Assembly: GCA_046565765.1 (NCBI GenBank)
Contig: JBKHXX010000026.1
Span: forward strand, 12,607-76,606
Length of the DNA: 64,000 nucleotides
Direction of reading: 5' to 3'
Source: JBFMCT01 sp046565765
GTDB lineage: Bacteria; Actinomycetota; Acidimicrobiia; Acidimicrobiales; AC-14
Below the pieces are notes generated by a model. It worked only from the letters and a program-made list of their open reading frames with translations, did not search any database and had not been told where the DNA came from. Made by a program: the position numbers and the translations under genes. Within the stretch, counting starts at the first letter, position 1. Every line of letters starts with the position of its first letter. Of this stretch, positions 1 to 14,400 are shown piece after piece.

Positions 1-3000
1 GCGGGGGCGGGGCGGCGGTCGGCCTGCCCGGCGGCGCCGGCGGTGCCGGCGGCGCGGGTGGCGGCGGCGGCGGGGCCGGGGGTGCGGGCGGTGCCGGCGG
101 TGCCGGCGGCGCCGGCTTCGGCGGCTTCGGTGGTGCGGGCGGCAACGGCGGCAACGGCCTGGGCGGCGCCGGCGGCGCCGGCGGCGCGGGGGTGGCGGCC
201 TCGGGCAGCCCCACCGCGGTCGGCGGCTCCTCGGTCGCCACGGGCGTGGCCCACGGCGGCGCGGGCGGCGCCTCCTCGGTCACCGCTTCCCCCACGGCCA
301 CCTCGGGCGCCTCGGGCGCCTCGCTGAACCAGTCCAGCGCCACCAACGACGGCGACACGGGCAACGCCACCTCCTCGGCCACCGCCAGCCCCGAGGGCAC
401 CTCGGGCGACTCCGGCGACTCGGGCGACACGGGCGACGCCACGTCCACCCCCACGGCCACCAACGACGCCATCCTCGGCACGGCCACCGCCACCGGCGGC
501 GCAGCCACGTCGGGGAACACGGGCGCCTCGGGCGACACCGGCGACGTCACCGTCGTCGGCATCGCCGACAGCTTCGCCAACTCCGGCGCCCACGCCTCGG
601 GCTCGTCCGTCTCGGGCGACACCGGCGACGCCGACAACGACACCGACGTCCTCGCCCTGGGCGGCGTGGGTGGTGACGGCGGCGTCGTCCTGGCCACGTC
701 CGGCAACGGCGGCGCGGCCCTCAACGTCCAGCTCGGCGGCACCGGGGGTGCCGGCGGCGCAGGCGGCACGGGCACCGGCGGCACCGGCGGCACCGGCGGC
801 ACGGGCGGCGCCGGCACGGGCGCGGCAGGCGGCGCAGGCGGCACCGGTGGTGCGGGCGGCGGCGGCGTGGCCGGCGGCGCCGGCGGTGCCGGCGGTGCAG
901 GCGGCACGGGCGGCGCAGGCTTCGGCGGCTTCGGCGGCGCGGGCGGCACCGGCGGCACGGGCACCGGCGGCACCGGTGGTGCGGGCGGCGTCGGCGGCGC
1001 GGTGTCGGGCAGCCCCACGGCCACCGGCGGGTCCTCGGTCGCGGTCGGCGCGGCCAACGGCGGCGCGGGCGGCTCGGCCGAGGTCGACTTCGGCAGCCCC
1101 ACGGCCATCACCGGCGGCAGCGGCGCCTCCACCTCTCAGTCCAGCGCCACCAACAACGGCGACACGGGCAACGCCACGTCCACCGCGGTGGCCAGCCCCC
1201 GCGGCACCTCGGGCGACTCGGGCGACACCGGCGACTCCGGCGACGCCACCTCCACGCCCAAGGCCACCAACAGCGGCATCCTGGGCACGGCCGAGGCCAC
1301 CGGCGGCGCAGCCACGTCGGGGAACACGGGCGGCTCGGGCGACACCGGCGACGTGGCCGTGGTCGGCCTCGCCACCTCCACGGCCAACAGCGGCGCCATC
1401 AGCGCGGCCGACTCCAGGTCGGGCGACTCGGGCGACGCCGCCAACGACACCCTCACCGTGGTGCTGGGCGGCACCGGCGGCGCCGGCGGCGTCGTCGTCC
1501 CGACCTCGGACGCGGGCGGCCCTGCGGCCAACGTCATGATCGGCGGCACCGGTGGTGCCGGCGGCACGGGCGGCGCAGGCGTGGGCGGCACCGGTGGCAC
1601 GGGCGGCGCCGGCGGCGCCGGCTTCGGCGGTATCGGGGGCACCGGCGGCGCAGGCGGCGCCGGCGGCGCGGCCCTGGCTGCCGCGGTCGCGCCCTTCGCC
1701 ACGGCCAACGCCTTCGGCGGCTTCGGCGGTCCCGGCGGCGCCGGCGGCGCCGGCGGCGCAGGCTTCGGCGGCTTCGGCGGTCCGGGCGGCACGGGCGGCG
1801 CAGGCGTGGGCGGCACCGGCGGCGCGGGCGGCGCCGGCGGCGCGGTCACCGGCAGCCCGACCGCAACCGGCGGCTCCTCCGTCGCGGTGGGCGAGGCCAA
1901 CGGCGGCGCCGGCGGCGCCTCCCGGATCAGCGCCAGCCCCACGGCCACGTCGGGCGCCACGGGCGTGTCCACGGCCCAGTCCAGCTCCACCAACACCGGT
2001 GACACGGGCAACGCCACGTCCACCGCGGTCGCCAACCCGTCGGCCACCTCGGGCGACTCGGGCGACACCGGCGACAGCGGCCGGGCCCTCTCGGAGGCCA
2101 CGGCCACCAACTCGGCCATCCTCGGCGACGCCACCGCCACCGCCGGCCCGGCCAACTCGGGCGGCTCCGGCGACACCGGCGACACCGGCGACGCGTCGGC
2201 CGTCGGCGTGGCCAACAGCTTCGCCTCCTCGGGCGCCAACAGCATCGCCGACTCCGACTCCGGCGACAGCGGCGACGCCCTGAACGTCTTCACGCCCGTC
2301 GTCCTGGGCGCCGCGGGCGGCGCCGGCGGCGTCGTCATCCCGACCGCCGGTCCCGGCGGTGCGGCGGTCAACGTGATCGTCGGCGGCACGGGTGCCACCG
2401 GCGGCACGGGCGGCACGGGTACCGGCGGTGCCGGCGGGGCCGGCGGGGTCGGCGGCGGCGCCTTCGGCGGCTTCGGTGGCGCCGGCGGCGCGGGCGGCGA
2501 GGGCGGCGACGCCGCGGCCGTCGCAGCAGGACCCTTCTCCACCGCCAACGCCTTCGGCGGCTTCGGCGGCGCGGGCGGCACGGGCGGCGCGGGCGGCGCC
2601 GGCTTCGGCGGCTTCGGCGGCCCGGGCGGCACCGGCGGCACGGGCACGGGCGGCACCGGTGGGATCGGCGGCGCCGGCGGCGCGGTCAACGTCAGCCCCA
2701 CCGCGGTCGGCGGCTCCTCGGTCGCCACCGGCCAGGCCAACGGCGGGGCGGGTGCGGAGGTCGAGCTCGAGATCGGCTCGCCCACCACCATCTCCGGCGA
2801 CACGGGGCTCTCCAGGGCCCAGTCCAGCGCCACCAACACGGGCGACACCGGGAACGCCACGTCCACCGCGGTCGCCAACCCGTCGGCCACCACCGGCGAC
2901 TCGGGCGACTCCGGCGACTCCGGCGAGGCCGTCTCGGGCGCCACTGCCACCAACACCGGCATCCTCGGCGAGGCCACCGCGGTCGGCGCGGCGGCCAACT

Positions 3001-6000
3001 CGGGCGACTCCGGCGACACCGGCGACACCGGCGACGCCACGTCGCTCGGCGTCGCATCCAGCTTCGCCGACTCCGGCGCCACCTCGGTCGCCACGTCCGA
3101 CTCGGGCGACACGGGCGGCGCCCTCAACCTTCTCGACGTCGTGCTGGTGGGCGGCATCGGCGGCGCCGGCGGCGTCGTCCTGCCCACCTCGGGCGCCGGC
3201 GGCCCGGCCGTCAACGTCATCGTGGGCGGCGCCGGGGCGACCGGCGGCGCGGGCGGCGCCTCCACCGGCGGTGCCGGTGGTGCGGGCGGCGCCGGCGGCG
3301 CCGCGTTCGGCGGCTTCGGCGGTGCCGGCGGCGTCGGCGGTGCCGGCGGCGATGCGGCTGCCATCCTCGCGCCCACCGCCGCCTTCGGCGTGGGCAACGC
3401 CTTCGGCGGCTTCGGCGGCCCCGGCGGCGCAGGCGGCCTCGGCGGCCTGGGCTTCGGCGGATTCGGCGGCGCGGGCGGCACCGGTGGTGCCTCGGCCGGC
3501 GGCACGGGCGGCGCCGGCGGTGCCGGCGGCGCCGTGACCGGCTCGGCCACCGCGCGCGGCGGCTCCTCGGTCGCCACCGGCCAGGCCAACGGCGGCGCGG
3601 GCGCCACCGTGGACTTCACGGGCACCCCGTGGGCCGAGAGCGGCGACTCGGGCGCGGCCATCGCCCAGTCCAGCGCCACCAACACCGGCGACACCGGCAA
3701 CGCCACGTCGTCGGCCACGGCCAACCCCACCTCCACGTCGGGCGACTCGGGCGACTCGGGCGACAGCGGCCCGGCCCGGGCCCGCACCACGTCCAGCAAC
3801 ACCGGCCTCTCGATCACCGTGCCGGGCGTCTCGACCACCATCCCCGGGGTCGGTGGCAGCTCGAACATCACGGGCGGCCCCGCCAACTCGGGCGACTCGG
3901 GCGACACCGGTGACACCGGTGACGCGGCGGCCGCCGGCACCGCCGACAGCACCGCCCTCAGCGGCGCGACGAGCTCGGCCGACGCCGAATCCGGCGACAG
4001 CGGCGACGCCGTCAACCTCACCTCCCTCACCCTGATCGGCGGCACCGGCGGCGACGGCGGCCTCGTGGCCCCCGTGGCCGGGCCCGGCGGGGGTGCGATC
4101 AACGTCGTCGTGGGCGGCACGGGTGCCACCGGCGGCGTGGGCGGCGCCTCCACCGGCGGCGTCGGCGGTCCCGGCGGCGCAGGCGGCGCAGGCTTCGGCG
4201 GCTTCGGCGGCCCCGGAGGTGCAGGCGGGGCCGGCGGCGTCGGCCTGGCCGTGGCCTTCGCTCCCTTCGGCACGGCCAACGCCTTCGGCGGCTTCGGCGG
4301 CCCCGGCGGCGTCGGCGGCGCCGGCGCGGCCGGCTTCGGCGGCTTCGGCGGCCCCGGCGGCACGGGTGGCGCCAGCACGGGCGGCACCGGCGGCGCCGGT
4401 GGCGTCGGCGGCGCCGTGAACACCAGCCCCACCGCCACCGGCGGCTCCTCGGTGGCCACCGGCGAGGCCAACGGCGGCGCCGGTGCCATCGCCAGCCTCA
4501 CCTCCACCCCCACCGCCGTCTCCGGCGCCACGGGGGCGGCGCGGGCCCAGTCCAGCGCCACCAACACGGGGGACACGGGCAACGCCTCGTCCACGGCCAC
4601 GGCCAACCCGTCGGCCCGCTCGGGCAACAGCGGCGACTCCGGCAACAGCGGCCTGGCCAACTCCACGCGTGGCGCGGCCACGTCCGGCGACTCGGGCGAC
4701 ACCGGTGACACCGGCGACGCCGCCGCCGTGGGCGACGCCACCAGCCTGGCCAACTCCGGCGCCCTGTCCGAGGCCGAGTCCGACTCGGGCGACAGCGGCG
4801 ACGCGGTGAACGACGACCTGCTGCTGGTCGCGGGCGGCACCGGTGGGGACGGCGGCGTCGCCATCCCCGTCGCCGGCGACGGCGGCCTGGCGGCCAACGT
4901 CGTGATCGGCGGCACGGGCGGCACGGGCGCCACGGGCGGTGCCTCCACGGGCGGCGCCGGCGGTGCCGGCGGTCTCGGTGGTGCGGCCTTCGGCGGCTTC
5001 GGCGCCGCCGGTGGTGTCGGCGGTGCCGGTGGTGCCGCGGCTGCTGTCGTCGGGCCTGCCGCCGCCTTCGGCGTGGGCAACGCCTTCGGCGGCTTCGGCG
5101 GCCCGGGTGGGGCCGGCGCCGCCGGCGGTGCGGCCTTCGGCGGCTTCGGCGGCGGCGGCGGCACGGGCGGCGCCTCGACCGGCGGTGCCGGCGGCGCCGG
5201 TGGTGCCGGCGGTGCGGTCAGCGGCAACCCCACGGCGCTCGGCGGATCGTCGGTCGCCACCGGCACCGCCAACGGCGGCGCCGGGGCCGAGGCCGACATC
5301 GAGGCCACCCCCGAGGCCACGTCCGGTGACACCGGCGAGGCATGGGCCCAGTCCAGCGCCACCAACACGGGCGACACCGGCAACGCCGGCGCCAGCGCCA
5401 CCGCCAACCCGACGGCCACGTCGGGCGACTCCGGCGACTCGGGTGCGACCGGCACGGCCACCGCACCCCGTGCGGCCGCCAGGTCGGGCAACTCGGGCGA
5501 CACCGGCGACACGGGCGACGCCCTGGTGGCCGGTTCGGCCGCCGCCTTCGCCAACTCCGGCGCGGCCAGCTCGGCCGACGCCGACTCGGGCGACACCGGC
5601 GACGCCGACAACCTCCAGGTCCTCCTGGCCCTCGGCGGCGAGGGTGGCGACGGCGGCGTGGCCATCCCCATCGCCGGCGACGGCGGCCTGGCCGCCAACC
5701 TGATGGTGGGCGGCACCGGCGGTGCCGGCGGCACGGGCGGCGCCTCCACCGGCGGTGCCGGCGGCGCCGGCGGTCTCGGCGGTGCGGCCTTCGGTGGCTT
5801 CGGCGGCCCCGGCGGCGCCGGTGGCGTCGGCGGTGCGGCGGCTGCCGCCATCGCCGCTCCCTTCGGTGTGGCCAACGCCTTCGGCGGCTTCGGCGGCCCC
5901 GGCGGCCCCGGCGGTGCCGGCGGTGCCGGCTTCGGCGGCTTCGGCGGCGCCGGCGGCACGGGCGGCGCCTCCACCGGCGGTGCCGGCGGCACGGGCGGTG

Positions 6001-8410
6001 CCGGTGGCGCGGTCACCGGCAACCCCACGGCCCGCGGCGGCTCCTCCGTCTCCGTGGCCTCGGCCGACGGCGGCGACGGGGCCAGCTCCACGGTGAGCGC
6101 CGACCCCGAGGCCACCTCGGGCGACTCGGGCGCCTCCACGGCCCAGTCCAGCGCCACCAACACGGGCGACACCGGCAACGCCGGAGCGGCCGCCGTCTCC
6201 AGTGGCGACGCCACCTCGGGCGACTCGGGCGACTCCGGCCGCACCGGCAACGCCACCGGCGCCACGGCGCAGGCGGCTCCCGCCTTCAGCGGCGACTCGG
6301 GCGACACCGGCGACACCGGCAACTCGGTGTCGGTGGGCGAGGCCGAGGCCAACGCCAACTCGGGCGCCTACACGGAGGCCGAGAGCGACTCGGGCGACAC
6401 CGGCGACGCGGCCAACGTGGTCTTCGCCCTCGCCCTGCCGGGTGACGGTGGGGACGGCGGCGTGGCCATCCCCGTCGCCGGCGACGGCGGTGCGGCAGTC
6501 AACGTCCTCCTGGGCGGCACCGGCGGTGCCGGCGCCACGGGCGGTGCGTCCACCGGCGGTGCCGGTGGGGCCGGCGGGGCCGGCGGCGCCGGCTTCGGTG
6601 GCTTCGGCGGTGCCGGTGGTGTCGGCGGCGCCGGCGGGGACGCGGCCGTGGTGATCGGGCCTGCCGCCGCCTTCGGCGTGGGCAACGCCTTCGGTGGCTT
6701 CGGCGGTGCCGGCGGTGCGGGCGGCGCCGGCGGCGCCGGCTTCGGTGGCTTCGGCGGTGCCGGCGGCACCGGTGGGGCCTCCACGGGTGGCAGGGGCGGT
6801 ACGGGCGGCGCCGGCGGCGCGGCCAGCGGCAACCCCGTCTCGACCGCCGGTTCGTCGGTGGCGGTGGGCACGGCCGACGGCGGCGCCGGTGCGGACGCCA
6901 GCGCCGACGTGACCCCGGTCGCCCGCTCGGGCAACTCGGGCGCCTCGACCGCCCAGTCCAGCGCCACCAACACGGGCAACACCGGGAACGCCGGTGCATC
7001 GGCCACGGCCAACCCGTCGTCCACCTCGGGCGACTCGGGCCGTTCCGGCAACACGGGCACGGCCAGCGGCCGGGGCGCCACCTCGGGCGACTCGGGCGAC
7101 ACCGGCGACACCGGCGACGCGGCCAGCGCGGCCGAGGCCGAGGCCAACGCCAACTCGGGCGCAGCGGTCGTGACCGACGCCGAGTCGGGTGACACGGGCG
7201 ACGCCACCAACGTCGACATCGTCGTGGCCATCGGCGCCGACGGTGGCGACACCGGTGCGGTCCTCCCCGTCGCCGGTGCGGGCGGCGCCGTCCTCACCGT
7301 CATCGCAGGTGCCACCGGCGGCGCCGGCGGCGCCGGTGGTGCGGCTGCCGGTGGTGCCGGTGGCGCAGGCGGGGCCGGCGGTGCCGGCTTCGGCGGCTTC
7401 GGCGGTGCCGGTGGCGCAGGCGGGGCCGGAGGCGGCGCGGCCGCCATCGTCCTCAACCCCTTCGGCGTGGGCAACTCCTTCGGCGGTGCCGGTGGTGCCG
7501 GTGGCGCAGGCGGGGCCGGCGGTGCCGGCTTCGGCGGCTTCGGCGGCCCCGGAGGCACCGGTGGTGCAGCTACGGGCGGTGCCGGTGGTGCCGGTGGCGC
7601 CGGCGGGGCCGCTTCGGGCAGCCCCGTCGTGACGGCCGGCTCGGGCATCGCCGTGGGCTCCTCCACGCCGGGCACCGCCGGTGGCGCCACCATCACGTCC
7701 GACCCCGAGGCCGTGAGCGGCGACTCGGGCGAGGCCCGGGCCCAGGGCTCGGCCACCAACACGGGCGACACGGGCAACGCCATCGCGGTGGCCACCGCCA
7801 ACCCCGAGTCCACCTCCGGCGACTCCGGCGACTCGGGCACCACGGGCAACGCCACCGCGTCGCCCACCGCCACCAACAACTCCATCCTCGGTACGGCCAC
7901 CGCCACCGGCGGGGCCGCCACCTCCGGCGACTCGGGCGACACCGGGAACACGGGCGACTCCGTGGCCCTCGGTGAGGCCACCGCCAACGCCAACTCCGGT
8001 GCCTTCGTGGCGGCCGACGCCGAGTCGGGCGACACCGGCGACGCGGCCAACGTCAGCTTCCTGCTGGCGGTGGGCGCCGACGGTGGCGACGCCGGCCTCT
8101 CCAGCACGACCATCACCCCGGGCCCGTCCCCGGTCACCATCATCCTCCCGGCCGGCGGCGGTGCCGGCGGCGCGGGTGGTCCCGCCGCCGGCGGCGCGGG
8201 CGGGGCCGGCGGCGCCGGTGCGGCCGGCTTCGGCGGTGCGGGCGGCGGCGGCGGTGCGGGCGGCGCCGGCGGTGCCGGCGGCGTCCCCGGCGGTGCCGGC
8301 GGCGCGGGTGGTGCCGGCGGCGCAGGTGCGGGCCTCGGCGGTGCCGGCGGCGCGGGCGGCGGCACGGGCACGGGCACGACCGGTGCCGGCGGCGCACCCG
8401 GCCTGGGCGG
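1..8410 (+). repeat. Long-period zone: about 805-845-nt super-repeats with Gly-rich inserts
   Basis: The codons for the Q-S-S-A-T-N motif recur near 330, 1137, 1977, 2820, 3665, 4549, 5350, 6145, 6955, 7741 and 8549, about 790-880 nt apart. Each unit has a SPTATGGSSVA block, the GDTGNA block, SGDSGDTGDTGDA runs, a hydrophobic stretch of the form NVxxGGTG, and a PGRS-like GGxGGx segment with two or three GFGGFGG motifs. Units are similar but not identical, so the array is old or diversified. Confidence 0.85.
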
Positions 8411-11400
8411 CCTCGGCCTGGCTTCGGCCACGGTGACCCCCGGCAGCTCGGTTGCGGTCGGCGAGGCCACGGGTGGCGCGGGCGCCAACGCCAGCATCAC
8501 CTCCACGCCTACCGCCCGCTCGGGCAACTCCGGCGCCTCGACGGCGCAGGCCAGCGCCACCAACACGGGCGACACGGGCGACGCCACGGCTCAGGCCACG
8601 GCCAGCCCCTCGGCCACGTCCGGCGACTCCGGCGACTCGGGTGACACCGGCGACGCCGACAGCTCGCCGTCGGCCGTCAACAACGGCATCCTCGGGTCGG
8701 CCGTCGCCACCAGCGGCAACGCCACCAGCGGCGACTCGGGCGACACCGGCGACACGGGCGACGCCCTGTCGGTGGGTGTGGCCAACTCGGCGGCCAACTC
8801 GGGCGCCGTGGCCCAGGCCTCGTCGCTCTCGGGCGACACGGGCGACGCCTTCAACGACAGCACGCTGATCGCCATCGCCGGCGACGGCGGCGACGCCGGC
8901 GTCGCCCTCCCCGTGGCGGGCGCCCCCGGTGACGCCCTGAACGTCACCATCGGCGGCGGCGGGGCGGCCATCACCGTCACCGCCCGGGGCGGCAACTCGG
9001 TCGCCGCAGGCTCCGCCAACGGCGGCGACGGTGGCGAGGCCGACATCACGTCGACCCCCACCGCCACCTCCGGCGACACCGGCGACTCCACCGCCCAGGC
9101 CTCGGCCACCAACAACGGCGACACCGGCAACGCCCTGGCCACGTCGGTTTCGAGCGGCTCGGCCACGTCGGGCGACTCGGGCGACAGCGGCGACACCGGC
9201 GACGCCGTGGCCGACGCCACCGCCGTCAACACCAACATCCTGGGCCGGGCCGTCGCCACGGGCGGCAACGCCCGCTCCGGCGACTCCGGCGACTCCGGCG
9301 ACACCGGCGACGCCGCCGCCCTGGGCGAGGCGGCCAGCGCCGCCAGCTCGGGTGCGGTGGCCGACAGCGTCGCCGCCTCGGGCGACTCGGGCGACGCCGA
9401 CAACGTCGTGACCGCGCTGGCCCTCGGCGGCGAGGGTGGCGACGGCGGCCTGGTCGTGGCCGTGGCCGGTGACGGCGGCGACGCCGTCAACGCCGTCCTG
9501 GCTCCCGCCAACGCCATCGTCAACGCCACCGCCACCGGCGGCAGCGCGGTCGCCGTGGGCCAGGCCGACGGCGGCGACGGCGGCGAGTCCACCGTCGAGG
9601 TCACGCCCACCGCCACCTCCGGCGACTCGGGTGCGGCCCTGTCCCAGTCCTCCGCCACCAACGACGGCGACACCGGCGACGCCCGGGCGATCTCGGTGGG
9701 CAGCCCCACCGCCCGCTCCGGCGACTCCGGCGACACCGGCGACACGGGCATGGCCGACGCCAACGCCAGCGCCGCCAACGCCGCCATCCTCGGCACCGCG
9801 ACCGCCGTCAACGGCAACGCCACGTCCGGCAACTCGGGCGACTCGGGCGACACCGGCGACGCCATCGCCGGGCCCGGCGGCAACGCCACCTCCGGCGACT
9901 CGGGCGACACCGGCGACACCGGCGACGCCCTCGCCGAGCCGGTCGCGGTCAACGCCGCCATCCTGGGCAACGCCCTGGCCACCGGCGGCAACGCCACCTC
10001 CGGCGACTCCGGGGACTCCGGCGACACCGGCGACGCCGTCATCACGGGCCCGCCCGTGGTGGCACTGGCCAACTCCGGGGCCACCGCCTCCAGCGTGTCG
10101 GAGTCGGGCGACACCGGCGACGCCGCCAACGACGTCCTCGCCCTCGGGGCGGGTGGCGCCGGTGGCGGCGGCGGTGCGGTCGTGACCGTGGCCGGTGCCG
10201 GCGGCGACGCCGCCAACATCATCGTGGCCGGCGCGGTCGCCGGGGCCACCGCCACCGGCGGCTCCTCGGTCGCCACCGGGCAGGCCAACGGCGGTGCCGG
10301 CGGCGCCTCCAGCCTCACGTCCAGCCCCACCGCCACGTCGGGCAACTCCGGCCCGGCCACGGCCCGGGGCAGCAGCACCAACGACGGCGACACCGGCGAC
10401 GCCACGGCCACGGCCGTGGGCGGCGGCTCGGCCGTCTCGGGGAACTCCGGCGCCACGGGCAACACCGGCGACGCCGGCGCCAGCCCCGCCGCCACCAACA
10501 TCGCCGACGTCCTCGGCCTGTCCGTCGCCGTGGGCGGCAACGCCACCAGCGGCGACTCGGGCGACTCGGGCGACACCGGCGACGCCACCGCCGAGTCGGC
10601 CGCCTTCGCCTCCGCCAACACCGGCGCCGACGCCCCCGTCGACGCCACCAGCGGCGACACGGGCGACGCCGACAACGGCCTGCTGCTGATCTCCACCGGC
10701 GGCGAGGGCGGCGACGGCGGTGCGGCCATCCCCATCGCGGCCGAGGGCGGCCTCGCCGCCAACGTGATCGTGGCCGGGGCCGTCGCCGGGCCTGTCACGG
10801 CCACCGGCGGCAGCGCCGTCGCCACCGGCCAGGCCAACGGCGGGGCCGGGGCGGACAGCACCATCGAGTCCGACCCCACCGCCACCAGCGGCGACTCGGG
10901 CGAGGCCACGGCCCAGGGCTCGGCCACCAACACGGGCGACACGGGCCACGCCACGGCCACCGCCCACTCCAGCCCGTCGGCCCGTACCGGTGACTCCGGC
11001 CCCACCGGCGACACGGGCACGGCCACGTCCAACGCCGACGCGGTCAACGACGCCATCCTGGGCAACGCCGCCTCGGCCGGTGGCAACGCCACCAGCGGCG
11101 ACTCGGGCGACTCCGGCGACACCGGCAATGCCGCCGCCGTCGGGGAGGCCGTGGCCATCGCCAACACGGGCGCCCTGGCTCCGGCCACGTCCCAGTCCGG
11201 CGACACCGGCGTGGCCGAGAACCTCGTCCTCGCCGTCTCCCTGCCGGGCGACGGTGGCGACGGCGGTGTGGCCATCCCCATCACCGGCGAGGGCGGTGAC
11301 GCCGCCAACGTGGCGGTGACCGTGCTCAACACCGGCGCCCAGACCGCCCGCGGGGGCAGCAGCGTGGCCACCGCCCAGGTCAACGGGGCAGCCGGCGGCT

Positions 11401-14400
11401 CCGCCACCATCACGTCCAGCCCGTCGGCCACCTCCGGCAACTCGGGGGCGTCCACGGCCCAGTCCAGCGCCACCAACACCGGCGACACGGGCAACGCCCG
11501 GGCCACGGCCACGGCCAGCCCGTCGGCGACGTCGGGCAACTCCGGCCCCACCGGGCGCACCGGCGACACCGAGACCAGCCCGGTGGCCACCAACGGCGAC
11601 ATCCTCGGCACCGCCATCGCAGTGGGTGGCAACGCCACCTCGGGCGACTCGGGCGACTCCGGCGACACCGGCGACGCGGCGGCGGCCGGCTTCGTCTTCG
11701 CCGGCGCCAACACCGGTGCCGTGGCCTCCTCCGACTCCCTCAGCGGGGAGACGGGCGACGCCACCAACCTGGCCGCCCTGCTCGCCGTCGGTGGTCTCGG
11801 GGGCAACGGCGGCGTGGCCGTGCCCATCGCCGCCGGCGGCGGTGCCGCCGCCAACATCAATGCCAGCGTGGTCTCGACGGGGGCCCAGACGGCGGCCGGC
11901 GGCAGCGCCGTCGCCACCGGCGAGGGCAACGGCGGGGCGGGCGGCGACTCCGACGTCACCACCGAGCCCGAGGCCACCTCGGGTGACAGCGGCGACGTGA
12001 CGAGCCAGTCGTCGTCGACCAACACCGGCGACACCGGCAACGCCACCGCCATCGGCGTGGCCAGCCCCATCGCCCGCACGGGCGACTCGGGCGGCACGGG
12101 GGAGACGGGCAACGCCACCGCCAACGGCACCGTCGACAACAGCGCCATCCTTGGTGCGTCGGCGGCCGTGGGCGGCAACGCCACCAGCGGCGACTCGGGC
12201 GACTCCGGCGACACCGGCGACGCCACCGCCGTGGGCGTGGCCGAGGTCATCGCCTCCTCCGGGGCGTTGTCCGACGCCATCGGCACCTCGGGCGACACCG
12301 GCGACGCCGAGAACGAGGTCGGCCTCGTCGGCCTGGCCGGCGACGGCGGGGACGGTGGTGCCGTTCTGGGCATCGCCGGCCCCGGTGGCCCGGCCGTCAA
12401 CGTGCTGGCCGCCGTGGTCTCCACCGGCAACCAGACCGCCGGCGGCGGTTCCACGGTGGCGACCGGTGCGGCCAACGGCGGCGCCGGCGGTGCGGTGAGC
12501 AGCACCGTCACGCCCAAGGCCGAGTCGGGCGACAGCGGCGACGTCGACACCCAGGCGTCGGCCACCAACACCGGCGACACCGGCAACGCCACCGCCGCGG
12601 CGGTGGCCAACCCGATCGCCGTCTCCGGCGACTCGGGCGACACCGGCGGCACCGGCGACGCCACCGCCAGCCCGGCGGCGGTCAACGGCGCCATCCTGGG
12701 CACCGTCCTGGCCGTGGGCGGCAACGCCACCTCCGGTGACACCGGCGACTCGGGTGACACCGGCGACGCCGACGCCACCGCCGAGGCGTCGGCCAGCGCC
12801 AACAGCGGCGCGGTGGCCGTGTCCGACGGCCTGTCGGGCGACACCGGCGAGGCCGACAACGACATCCTGGCCCTCGGCGTGGCCGGGGACGGGGGCGCAG
12901 GCGGCGCGACACTGCCGCTGGCCGCCACCGGCGGCCCCGCCGCCAACGTGGCCGTCACCGTCGCCTCCACCGGCAACCAGTCGGCGCTGGGCGGCTCGGC
13001 CGTCGCCACCGGCCAGGCCAACGGCGGCGCCGGCGGCGCGGTCAGCACCACGGCCACCCCGACGGCCACGTCGGGCGACACCGGCGGCGTCCGCACCCAG
13101 GCCTCGTCGACCAACTCGGGCGACACCGGCGACGCCACGTCGTCGGCCACGGCCAACCCGGCCGCCGTCTCCGGCAACTCCGGCGACACCGGCGAGTCGG
13201 GCGACGCCACGGCCGAGCCCATCGCCCTCAACGACGCCATCCTCGGGACGGCCGTCGTGGTCGGCGGCAACGCCACCTCGGGCGACACCGGCGACTCGGG
13301 CGACACCGGGGACGCCTCGGTGGCCGCCACCGCCACGTCGGAGGCCAACAGCGGTGCCGCCAGCATCGCCCTGGGCGCCTCCGGCAACTCGGGCGGGGCC
13401 GACAACGACGCCGTGATCCTCGGGCTGGCCGGCAACGGCGGCGCCGGCGGCGTGGCCATCCCGCTGGCAGTGGCCGGCGGTCCGGCCATCAACGCCACCC
13501 TCGGTGGCGGTGGCGCCCTCACGGCCGCCGGCGGTTCGGCGGTGGCCGTGGGCCAGGCCAACGGCGGCGCCGGCGGCGCCGTCACCAGCGACGCCACCCT
13601 GCGGGCCACCTCCGGCAACACCGGCAACGTGACCGTCCAGTCGTCGTCCACCAACACGGGCGACACCGGCAACGCCACGTCGGCCGCCGAGGCCAGCCCC
13701 ACCGCCGTCTCCGGCGACTCGGGCGACACGGGTGCTTCGGGTTCGGCTTCGGCCCTGCCCGTCGCCCACAACACCGCCATCCTGGGCACGGCGGCGGCCG
13801 CCGGCGGCAACACCACCACCGGTGACACCGGCGACTCCGGTGACACCGGCGACGCCGACGCCGCCTCCACCGCCGACAGCTTGGCCACGTCCGGCGCCCA
13901 CTCGGTGGGCGAGGGCGTGTCGGGCGCCAGCGGTCCCGCCACCAACGAGGTCGACGTGCTCGGCCTCGGCGGTACGGGCGCCGACGGCGGCCTGGTCCTG
14001 CCTCTCGCCGCCACCGGTGGCGCCGCCCTCAACGTGAGCCTCGGCCCCGTGGTCTCGGCCACGGCCGCCGGCGGCTCGTCGGTGGCGGTCGGCGCAGCCA
14101 ACGGCGGTTCGGGGGGTGGCTCCGACCAGGACCTCGACCTGGGCGCCGAGTCGGGCGCCACGGGCGATGTCGACGTCCAGTCGTCGGCCACCAACACCGG
14201 TGACACCGGCAACGCCACGTCGTCGGCCCGGGCCAACCCGGCGGCGGCCACGGGTGCGTCCGGCACCACCGGCGACACCCCGTCCGTCTCCCAGGACCTC
14301 ACGGTGGTCAACCCGGCCCTGCTGGGCACCACCATCGTGGTGGGCGGCACGATCACGTCCGGTGACTCCGGCGACTCCGGCGACTCCGGCGGCGCTTCGG

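Noticed and set aside
1136..6358. Long minus-strand open frame (1740 codons), Pro/Ser-rich, opposite the giant gene
   Set aside because: It is the mirror of the GC-rich repeats; its Pro/Ser pattern is the reverse complement of Gly/Asp codons and it has no start signal or domain.
1..8410. PE_PGRS family assignment for the Gly-rich zone
   Set aside because: The composition is similar, but no PE domain is visible (the 5' end is missing), the organism is not clearly mycobacterial, and PGRS proteins lack this sorting signal.
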